Assembly (NCBI GenBank): GCA_902806595.1
Contig: CADCXC010000037.1
Coordinates: forward strand, 2,418,001 to 2,482,000
Length of the DNA stretch: 64,000 nt
Source: Pyrenopolyporus hunteri
Taxonomy: Eukaryota; Ascomycota; Sordariomycetes; Xylariales; Hypoxylaceae
Direction: 5' to 3'
Part shown: in pieces, positions 25,115-36,938 of the stretch
Layout: each line of letters opens with the position of its first letter
Position numbering within the stretch: the stretch's first letter is position 1
Notes under the pieces: generated by a model
Seen by the model: the letters and a program-made list of their open reading frames with translations, nothing else
Told to the model about the DNA's origin: nothing
The model's database searches: none
Program-made: the position numbers and the translations under genes

Positions 25115-26461
25115 TTAATTAGGTAGGGATGCAGATCGACGTATAGATGCTTTCAGTACATCGTGACCTCGGTATAGTACGGGGAATGAGGAGCTTGTAC
25201 GTTAAGGCCTTAGTTTGTAAATGGAGGATTGATTAATAAAAATAGTAGATGTTCGCCGAATCGCGCCGATAAGAGCGACCAACAAATTTCGCCGCTTATC
25301 CATCGGTGGCGGCAATGACGCAAATGCCTCAGCGGATGGCTTCCATAGTACCGGCACTTATGTAAGTACCGTACCTAACAGAGAAGGGGAGGGGGGGAGT
25401 GTTCCATATGCATTCATCCGTTTGAGGATGACAAACTGGCTGTTGCGTAGATTCCGATTGGCTAGGATGTTAAGCATACCCCTCGACCTGGGGTACGGAT
25501 ATACATCGGCACATACCTACATGATTATGTAACCCATATATTAGAATTGTGGGGGCTCATCTCTCAAGCCACACTTTAACAATTCCCATTTATACCCTCC
25601 AGCCTTATATCGTTCATATCTTATTAATTTAGCCGCGTTAAGGCTCTGCATCCTTAATTCTTTTGGGAAACATCACTTATACCTGGTCAACCAGTCATAT
25701 TAATCTAGCAAGTTCAGAAACCTAACTGGATAAAGATTATTCATACAAACCTGACGAAGGTCAAAGTAACGCTGGTATCTTCATCTTCGCCGGTTGGCGA
25801 TCTATACAGATATTGATCGCGTTGACCTAAAGAGGAAGGAGTCAGAGCACCGCCACTAGAACACATTATCTCGCCAACGATATACCTATAGCCACGCAGT
25901 ATTATTATACCTGGCTCTAGTCGTACGTAATTCCAGGCTTCCTTCCTACTCGAGGACGCGTACGATCCTCTCCGCGAAGGCACTTACACATTATAATTCT
26001 CGACACCTTAAGACAAGAGACCGGAAAGACACTTTTTAGTTCGCGATAGTTTTTCACCAAGTCTTCAGAACTACGGTTGTCGAGGTGCAACTCTTAGCCA
26101 TACAAGGTGGTCTGGTTGCCTAAATCTATCCCCGGCCACACGTTGCACTTTCTGTCGAAGAAGGCCGAACGTCCATAGACGGTAACAGAGTGCGACTTAT
26201 CATTATCGCCTCCGGTTCCCACAAGACAGAGGAGATTAGCGCAACTTTGAAACAACCCCCAAGTTCGAAATCTCGTGGCCTTGAGAAAGGGTATGCTCGC
26301 GTCTAGTAACTACCTAAATTGAGAGTTTTTGAAAACTGATGCGCGTTCTAACAGAGATCCTTTTCCTCGTCGCTAACCAAATTATAGCCCAGTAATATTT
26401 CTCCTAATTCATCGATACCAAGTCACCAAGTCTTGCCAGAGCCCGGGTACTCCACCCAGTC
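25115..26461. promoter_or_regulatory. Divergent intergenic region NFU1 / HIT-finger gene
   Basis: These 1347 bp separate two genes transcribed away from each other and must hold both promoters. GATAAG-type sites lie at 25268-25273 and 25295-25300, about 155-185 bp upstream of the NFU1 start. GATA factors control nitrogen or iron genes in fungi, but two short matches are weak evidence. No exon is supported; the frame at 25741-25983 has no recognisable content. Confidence 0.4.
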
Positions 26462-27174
26462 ATGGCGGGTACCAGACCTCCGTGTCTAGTGTGCGACGGC
26501 GCCGAGGGCAAGTACAAATGTACGCGCTGCCACTTATACACGTAGGTATATCCCTTTATACCCCATATGCAACCATTTCTGACTCGTTGTGTAGGTGCTC
26601 TCTCCCGTGCTTTCGGGAGCATCGTGATAGCCACCCACCGGTGGAATCTTCTAGGGCCTCACAGTCGGGCGATGAGGCTCCAGCATCGATGAGCGATGTT
26701 AGCTCCAACGATGTGTCCCAAATCTCCTCGCAGGCTGACGGAAATAACACACCCAGAAGCGCATCTGCAGGATCTGGGATCGCCGACATGCCGGAGTATA
26801 GAGCGCTCAAGCGAAAGTATCCCAACCTGGAGCGTCTGCTATGGAACATCGCCGCAGCCACGGATCCCCCTACCAGCGATGGCGCCAGCAACGGTAAGCA
26901 CGGCGCGCCTCATGGTCATGGCAAAGGCCACCGCAAAGCGACTCAGCCTTGGACGAAGGACATGGGCTACGAGAACGGCATAGAGGTGCTCCGTCAGGCC
27001 AGAGACGCTCCCGGAAGCGATAGAGACGCCCTTAGGGAATACTGCGAGCTGGTCCGAATTTACTCTGCTCGACGAGAATCCGCCGAAATGGCGGCCAATC
27101 TTCGTCAACAGCTCGCGCTAGACGACGCCAAGACCATCGCCGATCTCTTACGCGCCGAAAAATCCAATGCGTGA
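26462..27174 (+). CDS. HIT-type zinc-finger protein
   Basis: Two exons, 26462-26541 and 26595-27174, give 219 aa. The N terminus is a HIT zinc finger: C8-x2-C11, C20-x2-C23, C28, C32 and H36, split by the 53 bp intron between Thr27 and Cys28. The rest is charged, with a His/Gly-rich piece (HGAPHGHGKGHRK) and a helical C terminus ending in LLRAEKSNA. HIT fingers occur in box C/D snoRNP assembly factors (yeast Hit1, human ZNHIT3/ZNHIT6) and in chromatin-remodelling subunits. The single N-terminal finger and small size fit the Hit1/ZNHIT3 kind best, but I cannot prove orthology. It is transcribed away from NFU1. Confidence 0.85.
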
Positions 27175-28836
27175 AGGGAAGCTTCCCAATATCGACTGAA
27201 TTACCTATCCGGGCGGCGGGATTCTATGGCCTTATACGCCACTCTTTCATACCCCCTATTAAAATATGATATTTCATACAAGGGCAAAAAAGCTATCTGG
27301 TATGTCCCAACTGCCTACCATCGAAACTGAAGCCATTCGTCTAATCAATACTTGAGTAGGTCCTTAGCTTAAAGGACGTCCCCTACGTTGCATTACTCTT
27401 CGTTGGCCGGCTGCGAGCTGAGCAGACAAAAATACCCTAGATGGCCTCACGGAGGGATAATCTCAAGCCATCCACTTTATCGAAATCAAAGAGCCTACTT
27501 GATTGTCGCATTTCAATACTTGTGGTTCTGAAATGAATCGCCCTCCGGGCTCGCTCTCGCGACCTGAACCTCGGAATGCTTAAAGGAACCCCCAACAGAC
27601 AGTTATACCCACTGCCCGTCATAGCTAGGTACTTCAATGTAATTAAATTCGATCGCATCCCAAGGACGCTTACGTATTCGACTCCGTTTTAGACGAGTGG
27701 CATATGTCTATATCGGAATAATAGGCGGTTGTCTAAGGAAAACGGAACGATATCCTCGTCTGTTTTACATAAATCAAGCTGAGATAGAAATCAGACAAAA
27801 ATTTGCTTAGATTCGTCCGATCCCGTTGGAAGCTGGTGCAGGGAATATATCCCCGTCGAGATAAGTTCGCGCCATCCTCTGGGTCCAATGCTTTTGAAGT
27901 AGATACTAAAAGTTAGATTGTTGGTCTAAGTAATGAAAAGCCTCAACTTGCTACTATTCCCGACGCTTACTTGCTAGGACATTCGCAGGCGGGTCGATTC
28001 TGAGTCCTCCAATTAACTCAGTCCCTTGGAGAACTTAGAATACCGTAGGGGCGTTGATTATGGACGTGATGAGCGAGTATATGCGGCAATTCCAGATATA
28101 ATAATTCGCTTTATTTCAAAACTCGCCAAAGACATACCGTTTATAAGAATTGCATCACCATCGGACTTGTTCTTCACTCCGCGGGTCCCAGGCCTTACTA
28201 GCATATCCGATTGTGAGAACAATTGTTACTGACATCTTATTTCAACCAGTTGCTGTTGAAAGCCGGCAAGTCATAGTAAGGAATCGGGGACGTAGGGACC
28301 CTCTCCGATCAGATATAATACCTAAGCCCGACGTCGAAGTCCCTCGTCCCTTAAGTGCTGGCACGCTGACCGCCCATAGCCACGCAAGAGGCCGACAGTG
28401 AAACACGTATATGTATCCTACCAGTCAACAATTGGGCCGGGGCGGTTACTCAAAGCGAAAGATATCAGTTTTCACAAAAAAAAAAAGCCACCGTACCTAA
28501 CCGACCGGTATATCGCTATCTATCAGATATGATATGCAGGAGGCCCCGGTGGAGAGAGGTGGGAGGGGTTTATTTACGACGGGAGTTGCATTGAGGAATT
28601 TTCTTTTTTCGAGTCTTTTTTATGCAGCTCCCCGACTGGGTACGGGTACGGGTGTTACGGCGCGAAGGCGTCGGAGAATAATCGCTATGTTCTGGTCCTA
28701 CAAATACACACGATGCCGATCTGCATTCTCGAAACCACTTCCAGGGCACGATTGCGTAGTAAAACGAGCGGGATTAACTAAACCATAGATTATCCGCTCG
28801 CGAGACGTAGAAGAATCAAAGCACGCTGTCTTAGTA
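27175..28836. other. Gene-free region, 1.7 kb
   Basis: Holds the 3' flank of the HIT-finger gene and the promoter of the MYND gene. Short frames at 27437-27658 (-) and 28026-28401 (+) show no domain or splice support. An A11 run is at about 28477. Confidence 0.5.
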
Positions 28837-31123
28837 ATGCCGATGTTGTGCGCCAACTGGAAGGATGGAGACGCCATATGTCCCCGAGAGGGTAAACTTG
28901 CTTGTAGCAGCTGTAAGCTAGTTGTGGTACGTAAAAACACATCATAATCCTATCCTAGATCCTCGCGAGCACCTAGACTCTAACGAACCTCCTAGTACTG
29001 CGGCCGGGACTGCCAAGTAAAGCACTGGACCGAGCACAAGAAGGCATGTAAATCCCCGCTAAGCAAAGCCTCCTGGCTGCCGGCCTGGGACCGGGAGCGA
29101 AGGGATCCGGCCTGGGCCCACGGAGAGGCCGCTACGAACATGCACAACCCGTTCGGGCCGAATAAACACCTCTGGGGCAACACGCCCGCCATGGACGTGC
29201 TCCAGCTACCCCGGAACGAGGGGCCGGCCTACGACAAAGACGTGGCGATCTTGTTCGCGGGTACGTGTTTCGACGGCCCCTGATTCCAGGCGTCGTAGGT
29301 ATTAACCAGAGACGATAGCATCCGGAGACCTCCGGAACGCCGTGAAAACCATCGAAAGCCTGCCCCCCGACTTCCACCACCAAGTCACCATGACCCTCAA
29401 CGACCGGGCCTTCGACGTCACCGCGCGGAACGCCGTGCTCCTTCTCCTCGCGCTAAGCACGCTCGAAGACGAGGGACCCGGCCGGGCCGACCTCGAGGCC
29501 CTCGCCTCCACGCTGATCCACGTCTGGTACTCGGCGACTCTCGCGGCGCCCGCGCTCTCGGAGCTGCAAGCGCGCGTCAAGCCGCTCGTCAGCGAAGTGT
29601 GCGGCCGGATCGCCGACAAGCCGCCCGGCGCGCTGCTGGGGAAGACGTGGACCTTCGGGAAGTCGGGCGCCACCCTGCGCCTGGTGCTCGGGAGGGACGA
29701 CTGGCGGCGCGCGCTCGACTTCCTCGGCATGTCCGCGGGCCTGACCGCCGAGAAGGCGCGGCGGCTGCGCCGCGCCATCGTCCTGGCCCCCGAGAGGGGG
29801 GACTACAGGGACCGCTGGTACTTCAAGGACGCGACGCCGTCGATGCGCGTCGCGAAGCAGCGCTTCCGCGAGGACGGCCTGGTCCTGCCTTTCGGGGACC
29901 CGCGGGTCGGGTACGACTATCCTAATCCGTGAGTTTTCATTCTTGTTCTATGTTTAATTGATTTTTAGTTTATATTTTCATCTGGGGGAGGGGGGCCTCG
30001 GAAGGGCAATTCGCGCCGGGTCTAATCTGATCTGATCTGATCTAATATGTTGAGACAGGACTATCTTCCAAACCGCCGACTTCTGGCCTCTAGACGACAA
30101 GGCGGACCCCCTAGGGGGCTGGCCCGTAGGCGAAGTCCGAGCGACGCCGAGCGCGGCCGCGGAGGACTTATACGGGAAGCTATTCACCTACCTGCGCGGC
30201 ATCCTAACTACTTTTCTCACACGGATCGCCGGGGGAAAGATACACTTCCGACTCATGAATGTCGATGCCGCGGAGCTGGGACAGCATGTGGAAAAGGGGT
30301 CCTTCGACCGGATCGAGGTAAGTCTACCACCCTAGTTACTCTATAGGTAATCTATTTCGCACAAGTGCAAATCCAACTCATGTATTGCCAGGCGTCTAAC
30401 ATCACCGACTCGTGCTGGCTCGGGACACACGCAACTCTACGCGCCCTAACGCCTCTCCTCAAGCCGCCAGCACTAAACCCCCACGCCACCCTGATCACCG
30501 TGTACCTGAACGCGGTGATGGAGGTGGTCAACAGCAACGGCGGGGAAGCCGACGGGAGCTTCAACGTGGCGCGCGTCCTCCGCTACATGCCGCAGATTAA
30601 GGAGCTCAGCGTCGTGATGAACCCGCAGGGCGCGGAGATGTACCGGATCTGGGACGCGCGGAACTATATGATGGACGGGGAGAAGTTCTTTCGCAGGTGT
30701 GTGGTTTATTTAATTAGCTTACATACCTTACCTACATACATGTTCACCTTTTTTACATCGTCTATTTTCTGTTTGTTTATTTATTTACTGCAAGAGACGA
30801 GGGAGAAGAAAATTTTGTCGTACGTTGAATAGATGGCGTGGCGTTGACTCATTAACTGATTAATTGACTGACTCCGTGCTCCCGTGCCCACTATCGTGGG
30901 AGGGGCGGGTCGAATCTCTAGATATATGACCGCTTATAACTTCCGACAGATTGCGAAGGATTTGAACGTTGCGATGAAGGAGCAGAACACCATCGGTGAC
31001 GCGTGGCCCACGGCCCTGAAGCTTCGTCCGGGCCAGCCTGGGGCGCAAGAGGAGTTTGATGGAGTGCTGGCGTCGCCTTTTACGGGCGTTGAACGGTACG
31101 TTGAGTGGAAAAGGGTGGTGTAA
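28837..31123 (+). CDS. MYND zinc-finger / DUF4470 domain protein
   Basis: Six exons: 28837-28926, 28996-29260, 29319-29928, 30059-30317, 30392-30696, 30922-31123; 576 aa, all junctions GT...AG and in frame. Residues about 5-48 form a MYND finger: C5, C15, C23-x2-C26, Y31-C32, C36-Q, W41, H44 and C48. A DUF4470-type region follows from about residue 76 (AATNMHNPFGPNKHLWGN through ILFAASGDLRNAVKTI, spliced across intron 2). The rest is a long, largely helical fungal region without recognised catalytic motifs. MYND fingers bind proline-rich peptides, so a scaffolding role is possible, but the function of this fungal family is unknown. Exons 2-3 are strikingly GC-rich compared with exon 6 and the flanks. 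Confidence 0.85.
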
Positions 31124-31308
31124 GTTGTTTGTTATGGGAGGGGGTCCTAATAGATGGATGGAGTCCAGCTGGGAGACAGGAATGGGAGTATGTCTGCTGC
31201 TGCCTTCCATGGTTTTGAGGTTCCCATGGTTAGATAGGGGCGAGAGGTTACAACCTAGTTAGATAAATTAGCCCCATTCCGGATATTTTGGGGTATTCGT
31301 CTCTCCTC

Positions 31309-32712
31309 TTACCTTCTCAACCGACTCAAAAAGCCCAAGCGAAAGAACCCCCTTGACGACGAGGTGGTCGGGGAAATCGGGGCGTCATCGTACTTCTCGC
31401 GGACCTTTTCACGTACTCTCTCATTTCGGCTGCGTTCACTCTTATTCCTTTTCCTACCCTCGGTCTCATTCCCATTCTCAACCCTATCCTCATCCTCATT
31501 CTCATTCTCGTCTTCATTCTCCTGGGCATTCTTAGGGCGCCCTAACGCCCCCAACTTCCCCTTGAGCGTCCACAACGAGTCCGCTTTGCGGAGCAGCGGA
31601 ACGCGGGTGCCCGCGGGTGTCTTGGGGCGCTTCTTCGTGCACACCTCGTCGCTCTGCGTCCAGTCGGGACGGCGGAATTCTGGTGCCATTGCTGGGTCAA
31701 TGACGAGAGTCTCCTCTGATGAAATTTCGTCGACAGGAGGGTCTAGTGGCACGTTTGGGTGGGTTTCGAGAGCCTGATCCTCAAGGATGTTGCCGAAGCT
31801 GCTCTTTCTTCTGGATTTGGTTGGTATTGGGCCGCTGGCGCTATGCCGACGTTGTTGTTGTTTTTGGTTTGGTTGTTGCTGTTGTTGCTGTTGTTGTTGT
31901 TGATTTTGGCAACGGCTGCTGCTTTCTTTTATAGTGTCGGAGAACCTACGAAGGTGCTGGAACTGGTTCCGCTCAAACTCTTTTTCCCTCCGGCTGCGTA
32001 CGCGTTCTAGAGCGCGGGTCTGCTGCGCAGGGCTCGCATTCGAGTCTAACTCTATTCCCTTGGGTGGCCAGCCCTCAATGTGGTGCTTTAGCGCTGTTTG
32101 GGATAAGCTGTGCACGACCTGTCGCTCGCGCATGCTGCTGGCCGTCGTCGTCCTTTCGAACTGCGTAGCGGCTTCTTGGGGGACGTGATGGTACGAGGGC
32201 GCTGTGGCCGTGTGTTCCGTCGGCGCCGGCTCTACTCTCGAAGATTTGCGCCGTAACCTATCTTGTATAGACCTTGACATAGAACGGCCGGTTTTTGCTT
32301 CAGATGACTGGGTAGCGCGGTCTTTCGAAAGCAAATCAGCCGCCGTGCCCTTGCTTTTCGCCATTCTAGCCGCGAAGCTCGTCCCATCCGGCCCCTGAGT
32401 CGTAGCTACTGATTTCAGTGAACCTACGTCCGTCTTTCTCGTCCCCGAGCGGCTAAGAGATGTCCTTTGCTCTCTGCTATGCACAGACTGTGTCTCTTCT
32501 TCCGCTCTTTCCCTTCGCCTCTTCTTTTGTGCCTCCTGTTCCGCGATGACTATGTATAGTCGCCGGCGTAGGTCATCCGGGTCGAAAGGCTGCGACTTAG
32601 CATGTCGGTTCTGTCTCGTATAGTTCTGTCTGTGCGGTTCCGACTTGGCGGCTTGCCTGGTCGGACCGGATGAGTAGTGGTCGTTCTGCGAACGGCCCAT
32701 GGTGAACTGCAT
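31309..32712 (-). CDS. Hypothetical fungal protein with polyQ tract, 467 aa
   Basis: A single uninterrupted frame of 467 codons. It is highly charged and probably disordered. An N-terminal helix (DLRRRLYIVIAEQEAQKKRR, about residues 47-66) is followed by Ser/Arg-rich sequence, a Gln-rich tract encoded near 31855-31915, an Asn/Glu/Asp-rich stretch near residue 400, and a basic C terminus ending GFFRLGFLSRLRR. I recognise no family. The ATG at 32700 has a better context (CACCATGG) than that at 32712, so translation may start four codons in. It converges on the MYND gene, with 185 bp between the stop codons. Confidence 0.7.
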   Translation of the reverse strand: MQFTMGRSQNDHYSSGPTRQAAKSEPHRQNYTRQNRHAKSQPFDPDDLRRRLYIVIAEQEAQKKRRRERAEEETQSVHSREQRTSLSRSGTRKTDVGSLKSVATTQGPDGTSFAARMAKSKGTAADLLSKDRATQSSEAKTGRSMSRSIQDRLRRKSSRVEPAPTEHTATAPSYHHVPQEAATQFERTTTASSMRERQVVHSLSQTALKHHIEGWPPKGIELDSNASPAQQTRALERVRSRREKEFERNQFQHLRRFSDTIKESSSRCQNQQQQQQQQQQPNQKQQQRRHSASGPIPTKSRRKSSFGNILEDQALETHPNVPLDPPVDEISSEETLVIDPAMAPEFRRPDWTQSDEVCTKKRPKTPAGTRVPLLRKADSLWTLKGKLGALGRPKNAQENEDENENEDEDRVENGNETEGRKRNKSERSRNERVREKVREKYDDAPISPTTSSSRGFFRLGFLSRLRR

Positions 32713-35700
32713 TATGTGTTTCTTCTCTTGCCAAACTAAACTCGCCTGAGCGTAGTAGTAGTCAGGAGGAGTCTCACAGACTAATTGGGGGTATCAAAAA
32801 CTCGTAAGATCAGACGACGGGTATAAGTTAAAAACCGTGGTGGGTAGCTTGAATTAGGTTTCCGGGAGAAAAAGGAAGTACTGGGACAAGCTAGTTTATA
32901 GTTCTCGAATTTCCATAAGCGCGAGTTTAATTTGCATTCATCCTATGTCGCGCGTTGACTCGTCCGTCGTATGAGAGCTGAACTAGTTCCCAGAGCGAAA
33001 ACTAAGATAGCACCGATGATCTTTGCAAAGCCGACCTAATTAGGTACGCGTGTGTGTATGGACTACAGGAAAGGGCTCTGGAGCGAGCGAGAGATAGATA
33101 AACCTCCCTCGACCGGCGCCAAGGCTGTAGGGTGGAAGTAAGAATATATAGCCAGGTTACATTGGTTCCTTGGGATGGACAGGGCGCTCTATCGCTTACC
33201 ACAATAGGGAGGTCAACCTCTTATGAACGAAAACAACGGAAATCTGGGGCAGAAGCTACAGAGTGCGCCCGTGTCGGCCAAGAAGCAATGAAGCCTCTCT
33301 TCGACGTAACGTGGATACAGGGGACCCGTGAGCGGTACCGAACGGCAGTGGTCCGTAGTGGCCCATCACTTGACTGTCGGCTATCTGTCAGCTAAGCTGC
33401 TGAGAAGGGCTGCCATGCCCAATTGAGGCAAGGCAGGATTAGGTAGGCCATAGGAGGTAGGCCATAGGTAGGCCGTAAGTAGGTGATTCTCAAGAGGGCA
33501 AGGCCAATAACCCTAAACGGTTTCTGATCGCTGCGTGACCCGGGACCCCCTTTGTTGCCCTTGATTCGCCTACGCTTGGGATCCTGTTGGCTTACAGGGC
33601 CGAGAAGGCTTCCTGGTGTCATGATTTACCCGGTCCTGGATCCATAATGCACTGCAACGTTCTCTTGTGGAAGTTTAAAGAAGGGCGGTCTGCTGGGATA
33701 ACCGCACATTACTGCGTATGGACATATGTATGTGTGTGCATCCATGAAGCATGTATGTACATACATACACCTAGACATGATACATGTGTGGTAAAGGGAA
33801 TGTATGAATTTGAAATTGAATTTGGACGTGAACTTTAGGAACGGGAACGACCCCAGTCGAGGAGTAGAGACGAATCGGGGTGGAAGCGAGGAAGAGGGGA
33901 GACAACGGCGGTTGGATCCTTGCCTCATCCTGGTCACGCATGACGACCCCTGTCGCTATGTACTTTGTAGTGCGCTGTGACCTCCTATAGATCTGTGCTC
34001 AGAAGCCCGCATGCACGTATCCCAGCAGCCTTTTCCCCAGGGGGAAGAGCAGGGGTGGAAAAGAAAGAGGAATCGGGCCAGTATCGAGTCGGAAAAAGCG
34101 CCTTCTCTTTCCAAATTCCGCGAACTAGGTACCTACCTAGGTACCTAGGTAGGGACGACGGGACGTTCCCTAATGTCGTTGCACAACATCTTCAAATCTG
34201 GATTCTCCCGCCCATGGCTTCCCATCTTTCTTTTTTACCTATAGGTTGGTACATTTTCCCTCGTTTACAACTCTAAGGGAATGCCTTTGCACGTCCTGGG
34301 ATCCTGTACGATCGAAACACGACTGGGTAACAGTGTGCTCGATAGCTGCACCCACCGTACGATCCCTCGGACGACCAGAGCGCATCGCCTAATTCTTATA
34401 TCAAATCATAATATCTGGAGACGATCCGGTTTGGACTCCTCAACCATGCATGCGGCCATACCTCCATGTGCTTGGCCTTCTCCAATATATTTTCTCTCTA
34501 TCGAGTCTCGCCAGCCGGCACTTTAGGGTAGTACGTAGAATGCCACCAAAAATCTGCAGGTTGGGATGCACGAATCCCTTTGGAGATTAGCTGGCGATTG
34601 AAGCCATGTAACTCTGTAGACAGGCTACCAATCAGTGGTCATGATGGTCGTCTTAGCATCGAATCTTCCACCACTTGCTCATTGACAGGTATACTGTCTG
34701 GAGAAGAAACGGGGAGAGGGTTTTGACGACTTGGCTCGACAACGCAGCTCCTATGGATAGACACTGGGGGGTATTCAAAGGGGCTACTATAGGCGGAAAT
34801 ACCGCGGCCAGCAGCCTAACGGATCTCTGTCTACGCACCAGGACTCTAGCTTCGATATCAGTTCCTCAGAAGTTATAGAGACGTAAACATCAGATGCCAA
34901 TAACGAACATTAGCTGAGTTTGAAAACCCGGACAGTTTAGGAAACAAGTAAGGTAAAACCCCTAGTCGAGCGCTTAACTGGCCTGAGTGAGTATCAAGGG
35001 ACCGATGCCGATAGCCACACTGTGATTAACCCGATATGCCCTGTAATAGAACAGGTAGATCCTGCCAGGGACGACGATCCATGAAAGGGTCTAGTACCTA
35101 AGGAAAAATACATTCAACCTACGCATAGGTATCCAGCGTTTACGCCGCAGCCGCAGTTAGGTAGACAACGGTTATTTGCAGACGGAGCCGTGATAATCGC
35201 AATCATGGCTGAGGTTATGTAGATGCTGCTCAATAGATCCTCGAGCCGCCAAAGACGTGCATCTTGAAAATCCACAAACCTAATCCAATACGAAGAAGTC
35301 GGGTAGAGTTAGGTACCTACCTACCTACCTACAGGTAACTAGGATACGAGAATGTTCTATGTAACTGGTACCACGGTTAGAAGGTTATGTGTGTGGAAGT
35401 AGTGGTAGAAGCAGTGGGAGAAGCTGTCGCGGAATCAGCAAAACGCAGCTGGCGGGGAAATGGTACGCTATCTAGCACGCTGGCCCTAGTGGATGAAGGC
35501 ATCCACGATGCTGCAGCTGCTGTACAATGGCAAATTCGGAGATTTCGAAGAACCGTGCACCAACATCTGTTGATCGACGGTCTGAGCAAAGAACTGGGAC
35601 CTCGGCCTCGGATGGTGCCGAATCATAAAGTACCCAATAAGCCATACATGCATGTATGAACTAATGTACGGCGCTGAAGCAAGTACATATAACAACAGAA

Positions 35701-36084
35701 GCGGCGGGTTTTGGATATGTATTGTTGACGATCGCAATTGGAAGTGCGCGAGTGGAATCCCCGAGAAAAGGAAAATAAAGAAAAGGAACAAGTATTTACT
35801 ACCCCCGAACCTGACTCTACTACCTACCTCTAGGTCCAAGTACAATACATCGAGTACCTCCCAAAAACTCAATCAATTATACATAGGTAATTACTTTGTT
35901 TCCAGTTGTAGGCGGCTGAAACATTGTAATCTCCTCATATGAAGAAGGGGCAGCTCGAATGGGAAACTCTTGAAGCGAGCTTGGATCCGACTAGGTGGGT
36001 GTCGTCAAATGCAAAAGGCTAAACGAAGAGAAGAAAAAAGCAAAAAGACAAGGGGCACCGGGTATTAAGATTTTCAAAAAGATG
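32713..36084. other. Gene-free region, 3.4 kb
   Basis: No exon is supported. It includes the promoter side of the 467-aa protein gene, a local AGGTAGGCCATAGG repeat near 33440-33475, and TAGG/CCTA repeats at about 34125-34153 and 35308-35337. Open frames up to 128 codons overlap on both strands without family resemblance. Confidence 0.5.
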
Positions 36085-36167
36085 CTCTCGATCGGGGAAT
36101 CGAACCCCGGCCACCTGCGAACTTGTGCAATGACAAGCAGGTATCCTGACCACTAGACCAATCGAGA
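36085..36167 (-). tRNA. tRNA-Asp(GUC): tRNA-Asp (GUC) with an 11-nt intron
   Basis: Read on the minus strand, TCTCGAT at the 5' end pairs with ATCGAGA at the 3' end. The D arm is GTCT-AGTGGTCA-GGAT. The T arm has B-box-like GGGGTTCGATTCCCC. The anticodon stem CCTGC/GCAGG encloses 18 nt; removing 11 nt at the usual position after the base 3' of the anticodon leaves a 7-nt loop, TTGTCAC, with anticodon GTC (on the plus strand, gac at 36132-36134). The gene stands alone, about 770 bp upstream of ureG on the opposite strand. Confidence 0.93.
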
Positions 36168-36938
36168 TTAGGATGGTGTATCCTTAGTCCCGTTCTTTGA
36201 ACGGTGATTGGGCTTCTGTGATGGCTTGAGCTATTATACTTCTATATATCTAGCTTGCCTTAGCCTTTAGCTACTACACGCAAAACCCCAACAACTGATA
36301 AGATAGGCGGTCCCTACCAAGCTGCTTGTTCAAGTCGCACAAGACGAAAGAGCCGCCAAGGGAATGCTAAGCTTCTGGCTTCCACTATAAACTTGGCAAT
36401 GTACTCTTTACAGATCAATATCCTACCAATTTACGTAACAGAAGTGAACGACAGCAACTCCCAAGAAACACATGTGAAATGTCGAATTTTCAACTTCATA
36501 TCCAAATGATATAAAGGCACGAGACGCGCCTTCTCGATTTGCACGTCCCCAAACCAACGACTCGCTACATTTTACCGTGCGCCTAAACCGAGAACAGCTT
36601 CAGTTTCTCTCAGCTAAACTTATCTGATCGGATGTGGGGCAGATGCGATCTGCTGCCCCTCACCACCGATAAGATAATCGCAATGGCGTAGGGACGGGAT
36701 GGGAAGTCCCTTTTCGAGGGAAGCGATCTTCGGTGAGCGAGTTATCGGTATCGTAATGAGGGACATATAAGCAGAAAAGACGAGGTTTAGTTTCATAGAA
36801 AGCTACTAGTTGAGACTATTATAACACCGTCGTCCACGATACTTCCCCGGAACGGACGTAGACTTGGTTCTAAAGGACTTATACTAGTTCCCCGGTATAC
36901 AAAGTAGTTCGCAAACTCTCATATCGAATTCCCCCGCA
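36168..36938 (+). promoter_or_regulatory. ureG upstream region with GATA-type sites and a dyad
   Basis: GATA-type elements occur as TTATCT at 36620-36625 (extended TTATCTGAT, the reverse complement of ATCAGATAA), GATAAGATAA at 36668-36677 and TTATCG at 36742-36747, about 190-320 bp before the ureG start. Between them lies an inverted repeat, GCAGAT-GCG-ATCTGC, at 36639-36653. In filamentous fungi AreA-type GATA factors activate nitrogen-source genes such as those for urea use, so nitrogen control of ureG is a reasonable inference. Confidence 0.45.
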
